Assembly (NCBI RefSeq): GCF_002167005.1
Contig: NZ_NHTN01000030.1
Location: forward strand, 1-58,481
Reading direction: 5' to 3'
DNA length: 58,481 nucleotides
Origin: Indiicoccus explosivorum
GTDB taxonomy: Bacteria > Bacillota > Bacilli > Bacillales_A > Planococcaceae
Shown: positions 43,003-50,892 of the stretch, one piece after another
Position numbering within the stretch: position 1 is the stretch's first letter
Layout: every line of letters starts with the position of its first letter
The notes under the pieces: model-generated
Told to the model about the DNA's origin: nothing
What the model saw: only the letters and a program-made list of their open reading frames with translations
The model's database searches: none
Translations under genes and position numbers: made by a program

Positions 43003-43040
43003 AAAGCCCGGTTCCGAAAGAGGAACCGGGCTTTAATGTT
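43003..43040. terminator. Terminator between ABC operon and SDR gene
   Basis: AAAGCCCGGTTCC pairs with GGAACCGGGCTTT around GAAAGA. Confidence 0.8.
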
Positions 43041-43086
43041 TTTGAACAGCTATGCCAAAGAATCCGGAGCCGCCCTCCGAACAGGG

Positions 43087-43878
43087 TCAGAGCGCTTTCA
43101 GCATACCGCCGTCGACGACGAGCGACTGGCCGGTCAAGTAGTTGTTTGCGCCGGAAGCGAGGAAAACGACGACTTTGGCGAATTCCGCCGGCTGTCCGTA
43201 GCGGCCGATCGGTATCGCCCGCTGGCTGCGGCTGGTGATTTCGCTGACAGACAGATTTTCCCGTTCAGCCGCTTTCCCGTCCAGCTCGGCCACCCGGTCA
43301 GTTGCGATTTTTCCAGGTCCCACTGCATTCACAAGAACGCCATGGGAAGCCGCTTCCCGTGCCAGAGTTTTTGTGAAGCCGACGAGGCCGGCCCGGAACG
43401 TGTTGGAGAGGATCAAGTTGTCGATTACTTCTTTGACAGAAGAAGAAGTGATATTGACGATGCGCCCATACTGCTGTTTCTCCATAAAGAAAAGGGCTTC
43501 CCGGGAAGTCCGGATGTAGCTGAGCAGGTTGGTTTCGAAAGCCATTTGCCAGTCGCCGTCCGCTGTCGCATGGAAGCCCCCTGCTTTCGGTCCGCCGGTG
43601 TTGTTGATTAGGATGTCGACACCGCCGAAGCGGCTGCCCACTTCCTTGAACAGTTTCCGGATATCATCCGCATCGGCCATATTGCATTCGTACGCATGGA
43701 CATTCGGATTTCCGCTCGTTTTCCGGATCTCTTCACCCGCCTGCTCCGCATGACCGCGTGTCCGGCTCGAGATGACGACCGTCGCGCCTTCATGGGCCAG
43801 TTCTTCCGCCACCGCTTTGCCGAGCCCTTTGCTGGAAGCCATTACCACAGCGGTTTTCCCTTTCAAGTTCAATTCCAT
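43087..43878 (-). CDS. SDR family protein with altered active site
   Basis: A 263-residue short-chain dehydrogenase-like protein. The cofactor motif is ASSKGLG (positions about 14-20), NNTGG follows, and the C-terminus ([17 protein letters not shown]) is typical. Where classical members have YxxxK, this protein reads SNTFR, so both the catalytic Tyr and Lys are replaced; the Ser pair before it (ITSSS) is present. Such a subgroup exists in Bacillales, annotated as 3-oxoacyl-ACP reductase-like. Catalysis by the usual route is doubtful. The gene is single and divergent from the ferredoxin reductase gene. Confidence 0.8.
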   Translation of the reverse strand: MELNLKGKTAVVMASSKGLGKAVAEELAHEGATVVISSRTRGHAEQAGEEIRKTSGNPNVHAYECNMADADDIRKLFKEVGSRFGGVDILINNTGGPKAGGFHATADGDWQMAFETNLLSYIRTSREALFFMEKQQYGRIVNITSSSVKEVIDNLILSNTFRAGLVGFTKTLAREAASHGVLVNAVGPGKIATDRVAELDGKAAERENLSVSEITSRSQRAIPIGRYGQPAEFAKVVVFLASGANNYLTGQSLVVDGGMLKAL

Positions 43879-44023
43879 CGTTTATTCCCCTTTCAGTCTG
43901 TTTTCCGCTTTAAAGTTAAGTGTAGTTTGTCAAAAGGCGGATGGCAACCGGTCAAATCATGGGGCGTCAGGCGTGATTTATGGTAGGATTAAACGGGAGC
44001 AAAAAATACAGGGAGTGTTGAAA

Positions 44024-45010
44024 GTGGAAGAAAGGGAAATTTTCGATATAACGATTATCGGCGGCGGACCGACCGGCCTGTTCGCTTCTTTCTATGGCGG
44101 CATGCGGAAGATGTCGGTGAAGATTCTTGACAGCCTGCCGCAGCTCGGCGGTCAGCTGGTCGAGCTGTATCCCGATAAATACATTTACGATGTCGGCGGA
44201 TTTCCGAAAATCCTCGCGAAAGACCTTGTCGATAACCTCGTTTCGCAGGCGGAGTACAGCGAACCGGCGATCGGACTGGAAGAGACGGTGACTGCTGTGG
44301 AACGCACCGGCGATCACTTTACGCTGACGACCAATAAAGGCGAGCATTATTCCCGATCCATTCTGATTACCGGAGGTGTCGGCTCATTCCAGCCCCGCAA
44401 ACTGCAGGCAGAGAATGCAGCGGCGTTCGAAGGGAAAACCCTCCATTACGGCGTGAAAGACCTGACGGTGTTCCACGACAAAAAAGTGGTGGTACTCGGC
44501 GGCGGAGATTCGGCAGTGGACTGGGCGATGATGCTGGAAGGGGTCGCCTCCCATGTTACATTGAGCCACCGCCGTGAAAAATTCACCGCTCATGAGGCGA
44601 ACGTACAGCAGATGCGTGAATCGAGCGTGGAAATGAAAGTACCATATGGCGTGAAGGAATTGGTCGGCGGGAACGGAAAAGTGGAAGCCGTCATCCTGAT
44701 CGATAAGGAAGGGAACGAGGAACGCATTGAAGCGGATCATGTGATTGTGAACTATGGCAATGTGACTTCCCTTGGACCGATCAAAGAATGGGGACTGGAG
44801 ATGGAGAAGAATTCCATCCTCGTCAATACACAGATGGAAACGAACATTGAGGGCATTTATGCCGCTGGTGATATTTGTTCTTATGATGGAAAAGTAAAAT
44901 TGATCGCTGTCGGTCTCGGGGAAGCGCCGATTGCAGTCAACAACGCCAAGAAATACTTGGATCCGAAATCCCGTGTCCAGCCGCTCCACAGCACGAATGT
45001 ATTCAAATAA
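44024..45010 (+). CDS. Ferredoxin--NADP reductase (YumC-type)
   Basis: A 328-residue thioredoxin-reductase-like flavoprotein without the redox CxxC, as in YumC/TrxR-like ferredoxin-NADP reductases. FAD motif [16 protein letters not shown] (about 10-25), NADP motif [13 protein letters not shown] (about 157-169) and the C-terminal FAD contact YAAGDICSY are clear, and HSTNVFK ends the protein. A GTG at 44024, 8 nt after AGGGAG, is chosen; the long upstream open frame runs antisense through the SDR gene. It supplies electrons to ferredoxin or flavodoxin. Confidence 0.9.
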   Translation: MEEREIFDITIIGGGPTGLFASFYGGMRKMSVKILDSLPQLGGQLVELYPDKYIYDVGGFPKILAKDLVDNLVSQAEYSEPAIGLEETVTAVERTGDHFTLTTNKGEHYSRSILITGGVGSFQPRKLQAENAAAFEGKTLHYGVKDLTVFHDKKVVVLGGGDSAVDWAMMLEGVASHVTLSHRREKFTAHEANVQQMRESSVEMKVPYGVKELVGGNGKVEAVILIDKEGNEERIEADHVIVNYGNVTSLGPIKEWGLEMEKNSILVNTQMETNIEGIYAAGDICSYDGKVKLIAVGLGEAPIAVNNAKKYLDPKSRVQPLHSTNVFK

Positions 45011-45019
45011 TGGATAGAT

Positions 45020-45052
45020 ACTCCCGCTTTTTTCGCGGGAGCTTTTTTATTT
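45020..45052 (+). terminator. Terminator of ferredoxin reductase gene
   Basis: CTCCCGC (45021-45027) pairs with GCGGGAG (45035-45041), then a seven-base pyrimidine run. Confidence 0.85.
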
Positions 45053-45112
45053 CAAGGAAAAAAATGGACGGTATAGGGAAAAATATTCATGTTTTATTAC
45101 ACGGAAAGCCGG

Positions 45113-45135
45113 TTTTGTTACAAACTGTAACAAAA
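45113..45135. promoter_or_regulatory. 23-bp perfect palindrome upstream of LysM/3D gene
   Basis: Arms TTTTGTTACA and TGTAACAAAA flank an AAC centre, about 128 bp before the gene. This has the form of a dimeric regulator site. It also contains two TGTWAC hexamers in direct order but 4 nt apart, one less than the WalR consensus spacing. The binding protein is unknown. Confidence 0.5.
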
Positions 45136-45262
45136 GCCCTTTCAGCGTAACGGAATTGTTATCTCTCATCCGATGTCCTGTCATTTTCCTGAAATGTTAG
45201 CGTGCTATCATTTCCCTTAGTGAGAAGAACCTGTACTTACACAAAGGGGAGGAATTTAATTT

Positions 45263-46036
45263 ATGAAAAAGCAATTGATCGCCTTAACTGCTGCTGCCGC
45301 AATCAGTGCCGGAGTTGCAAGCCAGGCTTCAGCAGCCACGTACACAGTCGAACGGGGAGACACACTCTGGGGCATTTCCCGGGCGAATGATGTGACGGTC
45401 GGCCAGCTGATGGAATGGAACAACCTGTCATCCGATCTGATCTTCCCGAACCAGAAGCTCGAAGTGGATGGTCAGACGGCAACAGCGGCACAGCCAGCAG
45501 CGAAAGAGGCATCAGCTGCATCCACATATACAGTGAAATCCGGGGATACACTGTACCGCATCGCGCTGAATCACGGAATTTCGCTCGACAGCCTGATGAG
45601 CTGGAACGGCCTGACGAGCCACTGGATCTATCCAGGGGATGTGCTGTCTGTCTCAGGCACTGCGGTTAAAGGCGTATCTTCGACTGCACCACAGACGACT
45701 ACACGGACAGCGCCTGTAAAAGAAGCGGCTCCAGTCACTTCGTCAGCGCGTGAAATGGTCGTGGAAGCGACTGCTTACACAGCATACTGCCCAGGCTGCT
45801 CGGGTATCACAGCGACAGGAATCGACCTCCGCTCGAATCCGAACCAGAAAGTGATCGCTGTGGATCCGGACGTCATCCCGCTCGGTTCGACTGTATGGGT
45901 TGAAGGTTACGGAACAGCGATTGCTGGCGACACCGGCGGTGCAATCGACGGGAACCGGATCGATGTATTCATCCCGAACTACAATGATGCACTTGCTTGG
46001 GGCCGCAAGAATGTGACGATCAAGATTCTCGACTAA
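45263..46036 (+). CDS. LysM and 3D domain cell-wall protein (YocH-like)
   Basis: A 257-residue secreted protein: signal peptide ending ASAA (about 1-23), two LysM domains (about 24-70 and 90-135; YTVERGDTLWGISRAND and YTVKSGDTLYRIALNHG), a Thr/Ala-rich linker, and a C-terminal 3D domain (about 165-257) named for its three Asp, seen in VDPDVIP, GDTGGAI and RIDVFIP. This matches YocH/YuiC-type muralytic proteins. Start follows AGGGGAGG. YocH is under WalRK control in B. subtilis; the upstream palindrome is a candidate control site here. Confidence 0.88.
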   Translation: MKKQLIALTAAAAISAGVASQASAATYTVERGDTLWGISRANDVTVGQLMEWNNLSSDLIFPNQKLEVDGQTATAAQPAAKEASAASTYTVKSGDTLYRIALNHGISLDSLMSWNGLTSHWIYPGDVLSVSGTAVKGVSSTAPQTTTRTAPVKEAAPVTSSAREMVVEATAYTAYCPGCSGITATGIDLRSNPNQKVIAVDPDVIPLGSTVWVEGYGTAIAGDTGGAIDGNRIDVFIPNYNDALAWGRKNVTIKILD

Positions 46037-46050
46037 TCAAATAAGTGAAC

Positions 46051-46085
46051 GAAAAACATCCAGCGGAACCCGCTGGATGTTTTTT
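46051..46085 (+). terminator. Terminator of LysM/3D gene
   Basis: AACATCCAGCGG pairs with CGCTGGATGTT around four bases, followed by T6. Confidence 0.85.
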
Positions 46086-46112
46086 AATTACTGCGGCCCG
46101 GAAAGAAACTAA

Positions 46113-46143
46113 AAGTTAACTAAAATAAATATTAAGTTGACTT
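46113..46143. promoter_or_regulatory. BirA operator candidate with bioY promoter
   Basis: AAGTTAAC (46113-46120), 15 nt, GTTGACTT (46136-46143) is the usual form of the Firmicutes BirA box. Its right half overlaps the -35 (TTGACT, 46137-46142) of a promoter with -10 TATCCT (46160-46165) at 17-nt spacing. Biotin-dependent repression of bioY follows. Confidence 0.7.
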
Positions 46144-46199
46144 AAAAATCCTATTCAGCTATCCTGTAGAAAGAACGGATCATGAACAGGAGGAAGACC

Positions 46200-46778
46200 A
46201 TGACGACCACAGTAAAAACGGAAAGACATAGTCAGACATTAAAACTTGTACATATCGCTATGTTTTCAGCGCTTATGATGATCGGAGCGAACATTTCTTC
46301 ATACCTCGTCATCGGAGGCGTGCCGATCACCCTGCAGACGTTCTTCGCCATACTGGCCGGGCTGCTGCTGGGAAGCCGGACGGGAGCGGCAGCGATGGCC
46401 TTCTATGCGTTCATCGGACTGGCGGGTCTTCCCGTATTTGCTCAGTTTTCGGGCGGTCTTGATACGCTGATCAGTCCGACATTCGGCTTTATCGTGTCGT
46501 TCATCATCCTTGCTTATGCGACCGGTAAAATCGCAGAACGGTTTCCGACTGTCATCGGCTTTGTGGCCGCGGCGCTCGTCGGTCTTATCATCAACTACGG
46601 TTTTGGCACTAACTGGATGTATGCCGCTTACCGGTTCTGGTTTGCAGCACCGGAAGGCTTCACCTATGAAATGGCTTGGGCGTGGATGGCTGTGCCGTTT
46701 CCGAAAGATTTGATCCTTACCGTAGCGGCAGGGATATTCGGTTACAGGCTGAAGCCGATTGTCAGCAAATATATGTGA
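46200..46778 (+). CDS. bioY: Biotin transporter BioY
   Basis: A 192-residue S component of an ECF-type biotin importer, with six hydrophobic helices and the BioY signature (IGGVPITLQTFFAILAGLLLG, RTGAAAMAFYAFIGLAGLPVF). The EcfA/EcfT module is not nearby, as is normal for a group II ECF system. ATG 46200 lies 7 nt after AGGAGG; an ATG at 46182 precedes it. The upstream BirA-type operator indicates control by biotin. Confidence 0.9.
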   Translation: MTTTVKTERHSQTLKLVHIAMFSALMMIGANISSYLVIGGVPITLQTFFAILAGLLLGSRTGAAAMAFYAFIGLAGLPVFAQFSGGLDTLISPTFGFIVSFIILAYATGKIAERFPTVIGFVAAALVGLIINYGFGTNWMYAAYRFWFAAPEGFTYEMAWAWMAVPFPKDLILTVAAGIFGYRLKPIVSKYM

Positions 46779-46863
46779 AATGAAGGAAAGCCTGTCATCC
46801 GTACAGGTTTTCTTTTTTGAAGGAAAAAGTAAACTGAAGAGGACGGGGGAGTGTGGAAATCGT

Positions 46864-47403
46864 ATGAGAAAAGTGGAAGTCCTGCCTTTTGATCCCGTCT
46901 GGATACACCGCTTTGAGAGTGAAGCGGCTGTCCTCAGACGTCTTCTGGGTGAAAATTGCATCGCCATTCACCACATAGGGAGCACAGCCGTTCCGGACCT
47001 TGCAGCAAAGCCGATCATCGATCTCCTGCCTGTAGTCCGGGACTTGGAGGAAGTCGATCGGCTGATCGGAGCGTTCGAATCGATCGGTTACAAAGCGAAA
47101 GGAGAGAATGGTCTCCCGGGCCGCCGGTATTTTCAAAAAGGGGGAGACGACCGGACCCATCATGTGCATATATATGAAGCCGGCAGTCCTGAAATCCGCC
47201 GGCATCTCGTTTTCCGGGATTATTTGCGGACGCACCCCGATGAAGCAGAAGCTTATGGCCGGCTGAAGACAGATCTGGCGTCAAAATTCCCTTATGATAT
47301 CGGCAGCTACATTTCAGGCAAAGAAAAATTTGTAGCTGCATTGGAATCCAAAGCTCTGCTAATGACGGAAAGGGAGGATATCAGGGGTCCAGAACTTTAC
47401 TGA
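46864..47403 (+). CDS. GrpB family protein (UPF0157)
   Basis: A 179-residue nucleotidyltransferase-fold protein of the GrpB/UPF0157 family. Motifs are FESEAAVLRRLLG, HHIGSTAVPDLAAKPIIDLLPVV (by position about 36-58, including the two-Asp-like GS..D region), and THHVHIYEAGSPEIRRHLVFRDYLR. Its 3' end overlaps the end of the convergent lipoprotein gene by 23 bp. Function is unknown. Confidence 0.85.
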   Translation: MRKVEVLPFDPVWIHRFESEAAVLRRLLGENCIAIHHIGSTAVPDLAAKPIIDLLPVVRDLEEVDRLIGAFESIGYKAKGENGLPGRRYFQKGGDDRTHHVHIYEAGSPEIRRHLVFRDYLRTHPDEAEAYGRLKTDLASKFPYDIGSYISGKEKFVAALESKALLMTEREDIRGPELY

Positions 47404-47710
47404 AGATCCGATCGCCGTCAGCCAGTTCGGTGATATCCAGCTGCTGACTGCTTTTTGTGTAATTGCTTTTATACACACGGTCGCCTGTTTCATCAGAAAA
47501 AAAGATGATGCGGTTTTTATCATCATCGCTCTCGATTTCGGCCGAGTAAAGGTTGAGGTCGATTTCTTCGGATAAAGCTGCATATTCCGGAAGGCCGGTC
47601 AAATCGGTATTGGTTTGTTCAGCTTCGGTCTCCTGTTCGATTACAGCATTCTCTCCGGCTGAACATCCGGTGAGGAGCAGTATGATAAAAGATGCCGCCA
47701 TGATTCTCAT
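47381..47710 (-). CDS. Hypothetical lipoprotein
   Basis: A 109-residue protein with a lipoprotein signal peptide (MRIMAASFIILLLTGC; lipobox LTGC, Cys16) followed by an acidic, Glu/Asp-rich mature part. It is preceded by GGAGAG. No family is recognised. The last 23 bp overlap grpB in antisense. Confidence 0.65.
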   Translation of the reverse strand: MRIMAASFIILLLTGCSAGENAVIEQETEAEQTNTDLTGLPEYAALSEEIDLNLYSAEIESDDDKNRIIFFSDETGDRVYKSNYTKSSQQLDITELADGDRIFSKVLDP

Positions 47711-47805
47711 CAGGATCTCTCCATTTCCTGTTAAGGGGATTGGTGTATTATACCCGGATTTTCTGCTGTTACGCCTCGCCTGTCCGCTTAAATTTTCTGA
47801 ATCGA

Positions 47806-47834
47806 TTGACGGATGGGCGGTCCTCCGCTATAGT
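47806..47834 (+). promoter_or_regulatory. Promoter of ABC-F leader transcript
   Basis: TTGACG (47806-47811) and TATAGT (47829-47834), 17 nt apart, each match five of six consensus bases. Transcription would start near 47841, giving a leader of about 270 nt before the ABC-F gene. Confidence 0.7.
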
Positions 47835-47864
47835 AAAGGAAATGGATGAATGGAGGTGGGGAAG

Positions 47865-48002
47865 ATGAATCACACTGGGACGCGCATGTCGGAATGCCAG
47901 CAATTTCTGTATGTTCTGCATGCCGTGACGTTCACAAAAATTGAGCAACGGGACCCGTCTGTCCTTTTTTACTCAATTGAACACTGTGAACAAACCCAGT
48001 GA
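47865..48002 (+). CDS. Leader peptide upstream of ABC-F gene (45 aa)
   Basis: A 45-codon frame with an ATG 8 nt after GGAGGTGG, between a good promoter and a terminator-type hairpin. It encodes a peptide beginning MNHTGTRMSECQQF and ending EHCEQTQ. It does not resemble a functional protein domain. Its codons contain GCATGCC (47918-47924), complementary to the left arm of the downstream terminator (GGCATGC, 48037-48043), and a long stem inside it (see separate entry). This is the standard design of ribosome-mediated attenuation of antibiotic-resistance genes. Confidence 0.65.
   Translation: MNHTGTRMSECQQFLYVLHAVTFTKIEQRDPSVLFYSIEHCEQTQ
47930..47991 (+). promoter_or_regulatory. Leader RNA hairpin
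   Basis: GTTCAC (47930-47935) pairs with GTGAAC (47986-47991), and AATTGAG (47939-47945) with CTCAATT (47972-47978), enclosing a smaller GGAC/GTCC stem. It lies within the leader-peptide frame, so a translating or stalled ribosome would decide whether it forms. Confidence 0.55.
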
Positions 48003-48032
48003 GAGACATCTTGCCTGCAAACGGATTTCAGC

Positions 48033-48062
48033 AAAAGGCATGCGTCTGCGCATGCCTTTTTT
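48033..48062 (+). terminator. Attenuator before ABC-F gene
   Basis: AAAAGGCATGCG (48033-48044) pairs with CGCATGCCTTTT around TCTG, giving a 12-bp stem ending in six T, 50 nt before the ABC-F start and after the leader-peptide stop. It would end transcription unless the alternative pairing with 47918-47924 forms. Confidence 0.8.
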
Positions 48063-48111
48063 GTGTTTTACGTTGCGGTCGGCGTCTCTTCGGAAGGAAA
48101 GGGAGAGAACC

Positions 48112-49761
48112 ATGATCATCACACAATTTCAGCAGATCACCTGTCATTTCGCGGCACAGAAATTATTCAATAGCATTAAAGGGGAAGTGGCGGAAGGCCA
48201 GCGGCTCGGACTCGTCGGCCGGAACGGCGAAGGGAAAACGACGCTCCTGGCTGTCTTGTCAGGCGAGCTCAAGCCGACGGAAGGCGCAGTCACTTGGAAG
48301 AGGGGGAGCACAGTGGGACGGCTGGCCCAATCGCCGGAAGAACCGGCGCATGCCGTGACGCATGAATTGCTGCGCAGCGTATTCAAGAAACTGGCGGATA
48401 AGCAGGAAGCGCTGGAGAAACTGGAAGCGCGGATGGCAGCAGCTTCCCCGGATGATTTGGAGAGTCTGCTCGGTAAATACGGTTCGCTCCAGGAAGAATT
48501 CATGCGGGAGGGCGGTTATGAAATCGAAGCACGCATCGACCAAGTACTGAACGGCTTGAAAATAAGCAGTCTGAAACAGAAGGAGTGGGGGATGCTCAGC
48601 GGAGGAGAACGGACAAAAGTCGGGCTGGCCAAACTGCTTCTCCAGGAACCGGATCTGCTGCTGCTCGACGAACCGACGAACCATTTGGATCTGGCATCGA
48701 TCGAGTGGCTCGCCGGATTCATCAATCATTACAAAGGGGCGGTATTGATTGTTTCCCATGACCGGTACTTCCTGGATGAGACAGTAAAAGAGGTTTGGGA
48801 GTTGGACCAGGGAGAGCTCGTCACTTATAAAGGGAACTACTCCGCTTTCGTCAAAGAGCGGGAGAAGCGGCTCCTCAATGAGTTTCAGCAGTATCAGGAC
48901 CAGCAGAAGAAAATCAGGAAAATGCGGGAAACGATCAGCCGGCTGAAAGAGTGGGCGAACCGGGCAAATCCGCCGAATGCCGGCATGCACCGCCGCGCTA
49001 AAAGCATGGAAAAAGCGCTTTCCAGAATAGAAGTGATGGAGCGGCCCGTGTTGAAGAAAAAACAGATGGTGCTCGGTTTTGAGGCGGGGGACAGAAGCGG
49101 GACGGATGTGATCCGGCTGCAGGGCGTCTGGAAACTGTTCGGAGACAAGGTTTTATTTTCCGAAGTTTCCATGCAGGTCCGGTGGGGGGAACGGGTGGCC
49201 GTCGTCGGTCCGAACGGAGCCGGAAAATCGACGCTGCTCGGCCTGCTGCTCGGCAGGGAAATGGCTGATGAAGGGGAGATCCGGCTGGGCAGCCGGCTGT
49301 CGATCGGGTATTTGTCACAGCATGCCTTCGAAATGGACAGCGGCCGTTCGATCATTGAAGAATTCCGTGAAGCCGTGCCGGTGGCCGAATCCGATGCCCG
49401 GCACCTGCTGGCCAAGTTCCTTTTTTTCGGCAGCATGGTCTTTCAGCCTGTCCGGACACTCAGCGGAGGAGAGCGGATGCGTCTTCGGCTGGCTCAGCTG
49501 ATGCATCAGAACCATAATCTCCTCATACTGGATGAGCCGACCAATCACTTGGACCTCGAAGCGAAAGAAGTGATGGAAGAAGCCTTGGCGGAGTATCCGG
49601 GAACGATCGTCGCGGTGTCGCATGACCGATATTTCCTGGACAAGCTGTTCAATGTGACGTACTGGCTGGAAGACGAAACGCTTGAGCGGTTTGAGGGATC
49701 TTACACGGAAGCGCGCCGAAAACGGAGTGCCGGCAGGGAAAAAACAGGAGTGAAGGACTGA
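48112..49761 (+). CDS. ABC-F family ribosomal protection-type ATPase
   Basis: A 549-residue protein with two ABC domains and no membrane segment. The first has GRNGEGKTT, LSGGERTKV and LLLLDEPTNHLDL; the second has GPNGAGKST, LSGGERMRL and LLILDEPTNHLDL. They are joined by a charged interdomain linker (about 240-310, P-site tRNA interaction motif) containing KIRKMRETISRLKEW. The Glu-to-His-to-Asp pattern SHDRYFLD after each Walker B is typical ABC-F. Relatives dislodge antibiotics from the ribosome (VmlR, Vga, Msr). The attenuator leader strongly suggests drug-induced expression. The upstream open frame to 47941 is not the start; ATG 48112 follows GGGAGAG. Confidence 0.88.
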   Translation: MIITQFQQITCHFAAQKLFNSIKGEVAEGQRLGLVGRNGEGKTTLLAVLSGELKPTEGAVTWKRGSTVGRLAQSPEEPAHAVTHELLRSVFKKLADKQEALEKLEARMAAASPDDLESLLGKYGSLQEEFMREGGYEIEARIDQVLNGLKISSLKQKEWGMLSGGERTKVGLAKLLLQEPDLLLLDEPTNHLDLASIEWLAGFINHYKGAVLIVSHDRYFLDETVKEVWELDQGELVTYKGNYSAFVKEREKRLLNEFQQYQDQQKKIRKMRETISRLKEWANRANPPNAGMHRRAKSMEKALSRIEVMERPVLKKKQMVLGFEAGDRSGTDVIRLQGVWKLFGDKVLFSEVSMQVRWGERVAVVGPNGAGKSTLLGLLLGREMADEGEIRLGSRLSIGYLSQHAFEMDSGRSIIEEFREAVPVAESDARHLLAKFLFFGSMVFQPVRTLSGGERMRLRLAQLMHQNHNLLILDEPTNHLDLEAKEVMEEALAEYPGTIVAVSHDRYFLDKLFNVTYWLEDETLERFEGSYTEARRKRSAGREKTGVKD

Positions 49762-49826
49762 TTCGTCTTCAAAACGGGTATCGGTGTATAATGCGGTTAT
49801 ATTCTGATAAATAGTAAGGTGATGAC

Positions 49827-50588
49827 ATGAAGGCGATAGGAACTGTCCCGGAACATATTTCCCTGCTGGATGCGCTCGACAGCATTGGGGAAACCATTAT
49901 TGTAGCGGACAATGATTACATCATCCGCTGGATCAATACGGAAGCTTGCCGGCTGCTTGAAGAGATAGCGCCGCTGTACGGCCTCTCAGGGTGCGAAGAC
50001 ATGATCGGCCGCGATGGATTTTTTCATGAGAATGAAAGACATCAGCGAAGACTGATGGAAACGCTGAAGAAACCCCACAGGAACAGGATCGTCATAAAAA
50101 ACAAATTCGTCACCGATATTGTCATCACGCCGATCCGGAACAGGGAACGGGAAGAGGCCGACGGGTATATTGTGATGCTGCTCGACGTGACGGTACAAGC
50201 GGAAGAGGAAGTCAGGAAAGAAGAGCTGATCCGGGAACTTTCAACACCGATCGTCAACGTATGGAACCGGACCATCGCGCTGCCACTGATCGGTGAATTC
50301 GACGCAAACCGTTTTGACGGCCTTGTCACGACAGTACTGACCGAATGTGTCAGCCAGCGCCATGAATACGTGCTGGTCGATCTGAGCGGGATGCGGCACT
50401 CCGATGAAACGCTCCGCCACTGTATCCAAAAACTGGCTGATGCACTTCGGCTGATCGGTGCTCACTGTTACTTGACGGGAATCAGTGCCGAGCTGGCTGT
50501 CTCGTTCGCCTCCTCGGGTGTGGATGCGAAAACGTTCGCCACGGTACAGGCAGGACTGGAGCGGATCATGCAGATTCAGGAAAACTGA
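49827..50588 (+). CDS. PAS-STAS stressosome-type sensor protein
   Basis: A 253-residue protein with an N-terminal PAS domain (about 8-125; IGETIIVADNDYIIRWINTEACRLL and ITPIRNREREEADGYIVMLLDVT) and a C-terminal STAS domain (about 140-250; STPIVNVWNRTIALPLIGEFDANR, DLSGMRHSDETLRHCIQKL). This is the RsbR paralogue layout in which the N-terminal module is a sensor. No flavin-binding LOV cysteine motif (NCRFLQ) is seen, so light sensing is unlikely. The start ATG is preceded by AAGGTG. No sigma-B regulators are adjacent. Confidence 0.8.
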   Translation: MKAIGTVPEHISLLDALDSIGETIIVADNDYIIRWINTEACRLLEEIAPLYGLSGCEDMIGRDGFFHENERHQRRLMETLKKPHRNRIVIKNKFVTDIVITPIRNREREEADGYIVMLLDVTVQAEEEVRKEELIRELSTPIVNVWNRTIALPLIGEFDANRFDGLVTTVLTECVSQRHEYVLVDLSGMRHSDETLRHCIQKLADALRLIGAHCYLTGISAELAVSFASSGVDAKTFATVQAGLERIMQIQEN

Positions 50589-50592
50589 CCGC

Positions 50593-50793
50593 TCATTGCC
50601 GGCGGCAGGATAAAAGGGCGCTGCCGGTATTGGAGGAAGGCGGGTGGAGGAGGCTTTCCTTAATGGACATAAACGACTCCAGCCGTCTCTCATCCTGCAT
50701 GTTTTCCGGCGAAAGGGCAGCGATTGCCGGCAGTGCAGCGGACAGGAGAACTGCAGCCAAAATCGCGGATGCAAGTACAGCCAGTGCTTTCAT
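50593..50793 (-). CDS. Small secreted hypothetical protein (66 aa)
   Basis: A 66-residue frame with a strong signal peptide (MKALAVLASAILAAVLLSAALPAIA, split after A25) and about 40 mature residues with a Cys near the end (LLSCRRQ). AAAGGCGG lies before its ATG. Convergent with the PAS-STAS gene (stops 4 bp apart). No family is recognised, and coding status is moderate. Confidence 0.5.
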   Translation of the reverse strand: MKALAVLASAILAAVLLSAALPAIAALSPENMQDERRLESFMSIKESLLHPPSSNTGSALLSCRRQ

Positions 50794-50892
50794 ACAAATT
50801 CCGCCTTTGCTTGAAAATCGGTTGATGTGATCGTACGACCATAATGACGCTGGAATTCTTTTGAAGGTTCCAGCCCGAAAGGGGAATGGGGA

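Noticed and set aside
45115-45131. WalR box upstream of the YocH-like gene
   Set aside because: The two TGTWAC hexamers are 4 nt apart instead of 5; the perfect palindrome is the stronger pattern, so it is listed only as an unknown operator.
45011-45262. c-di-AMP (ydaO-type) riboswitch before the LysM/3D gene
   Set aside because: The region is short and lacks the conserved multi-stem pattern and a terminator-antiterminator near the start.
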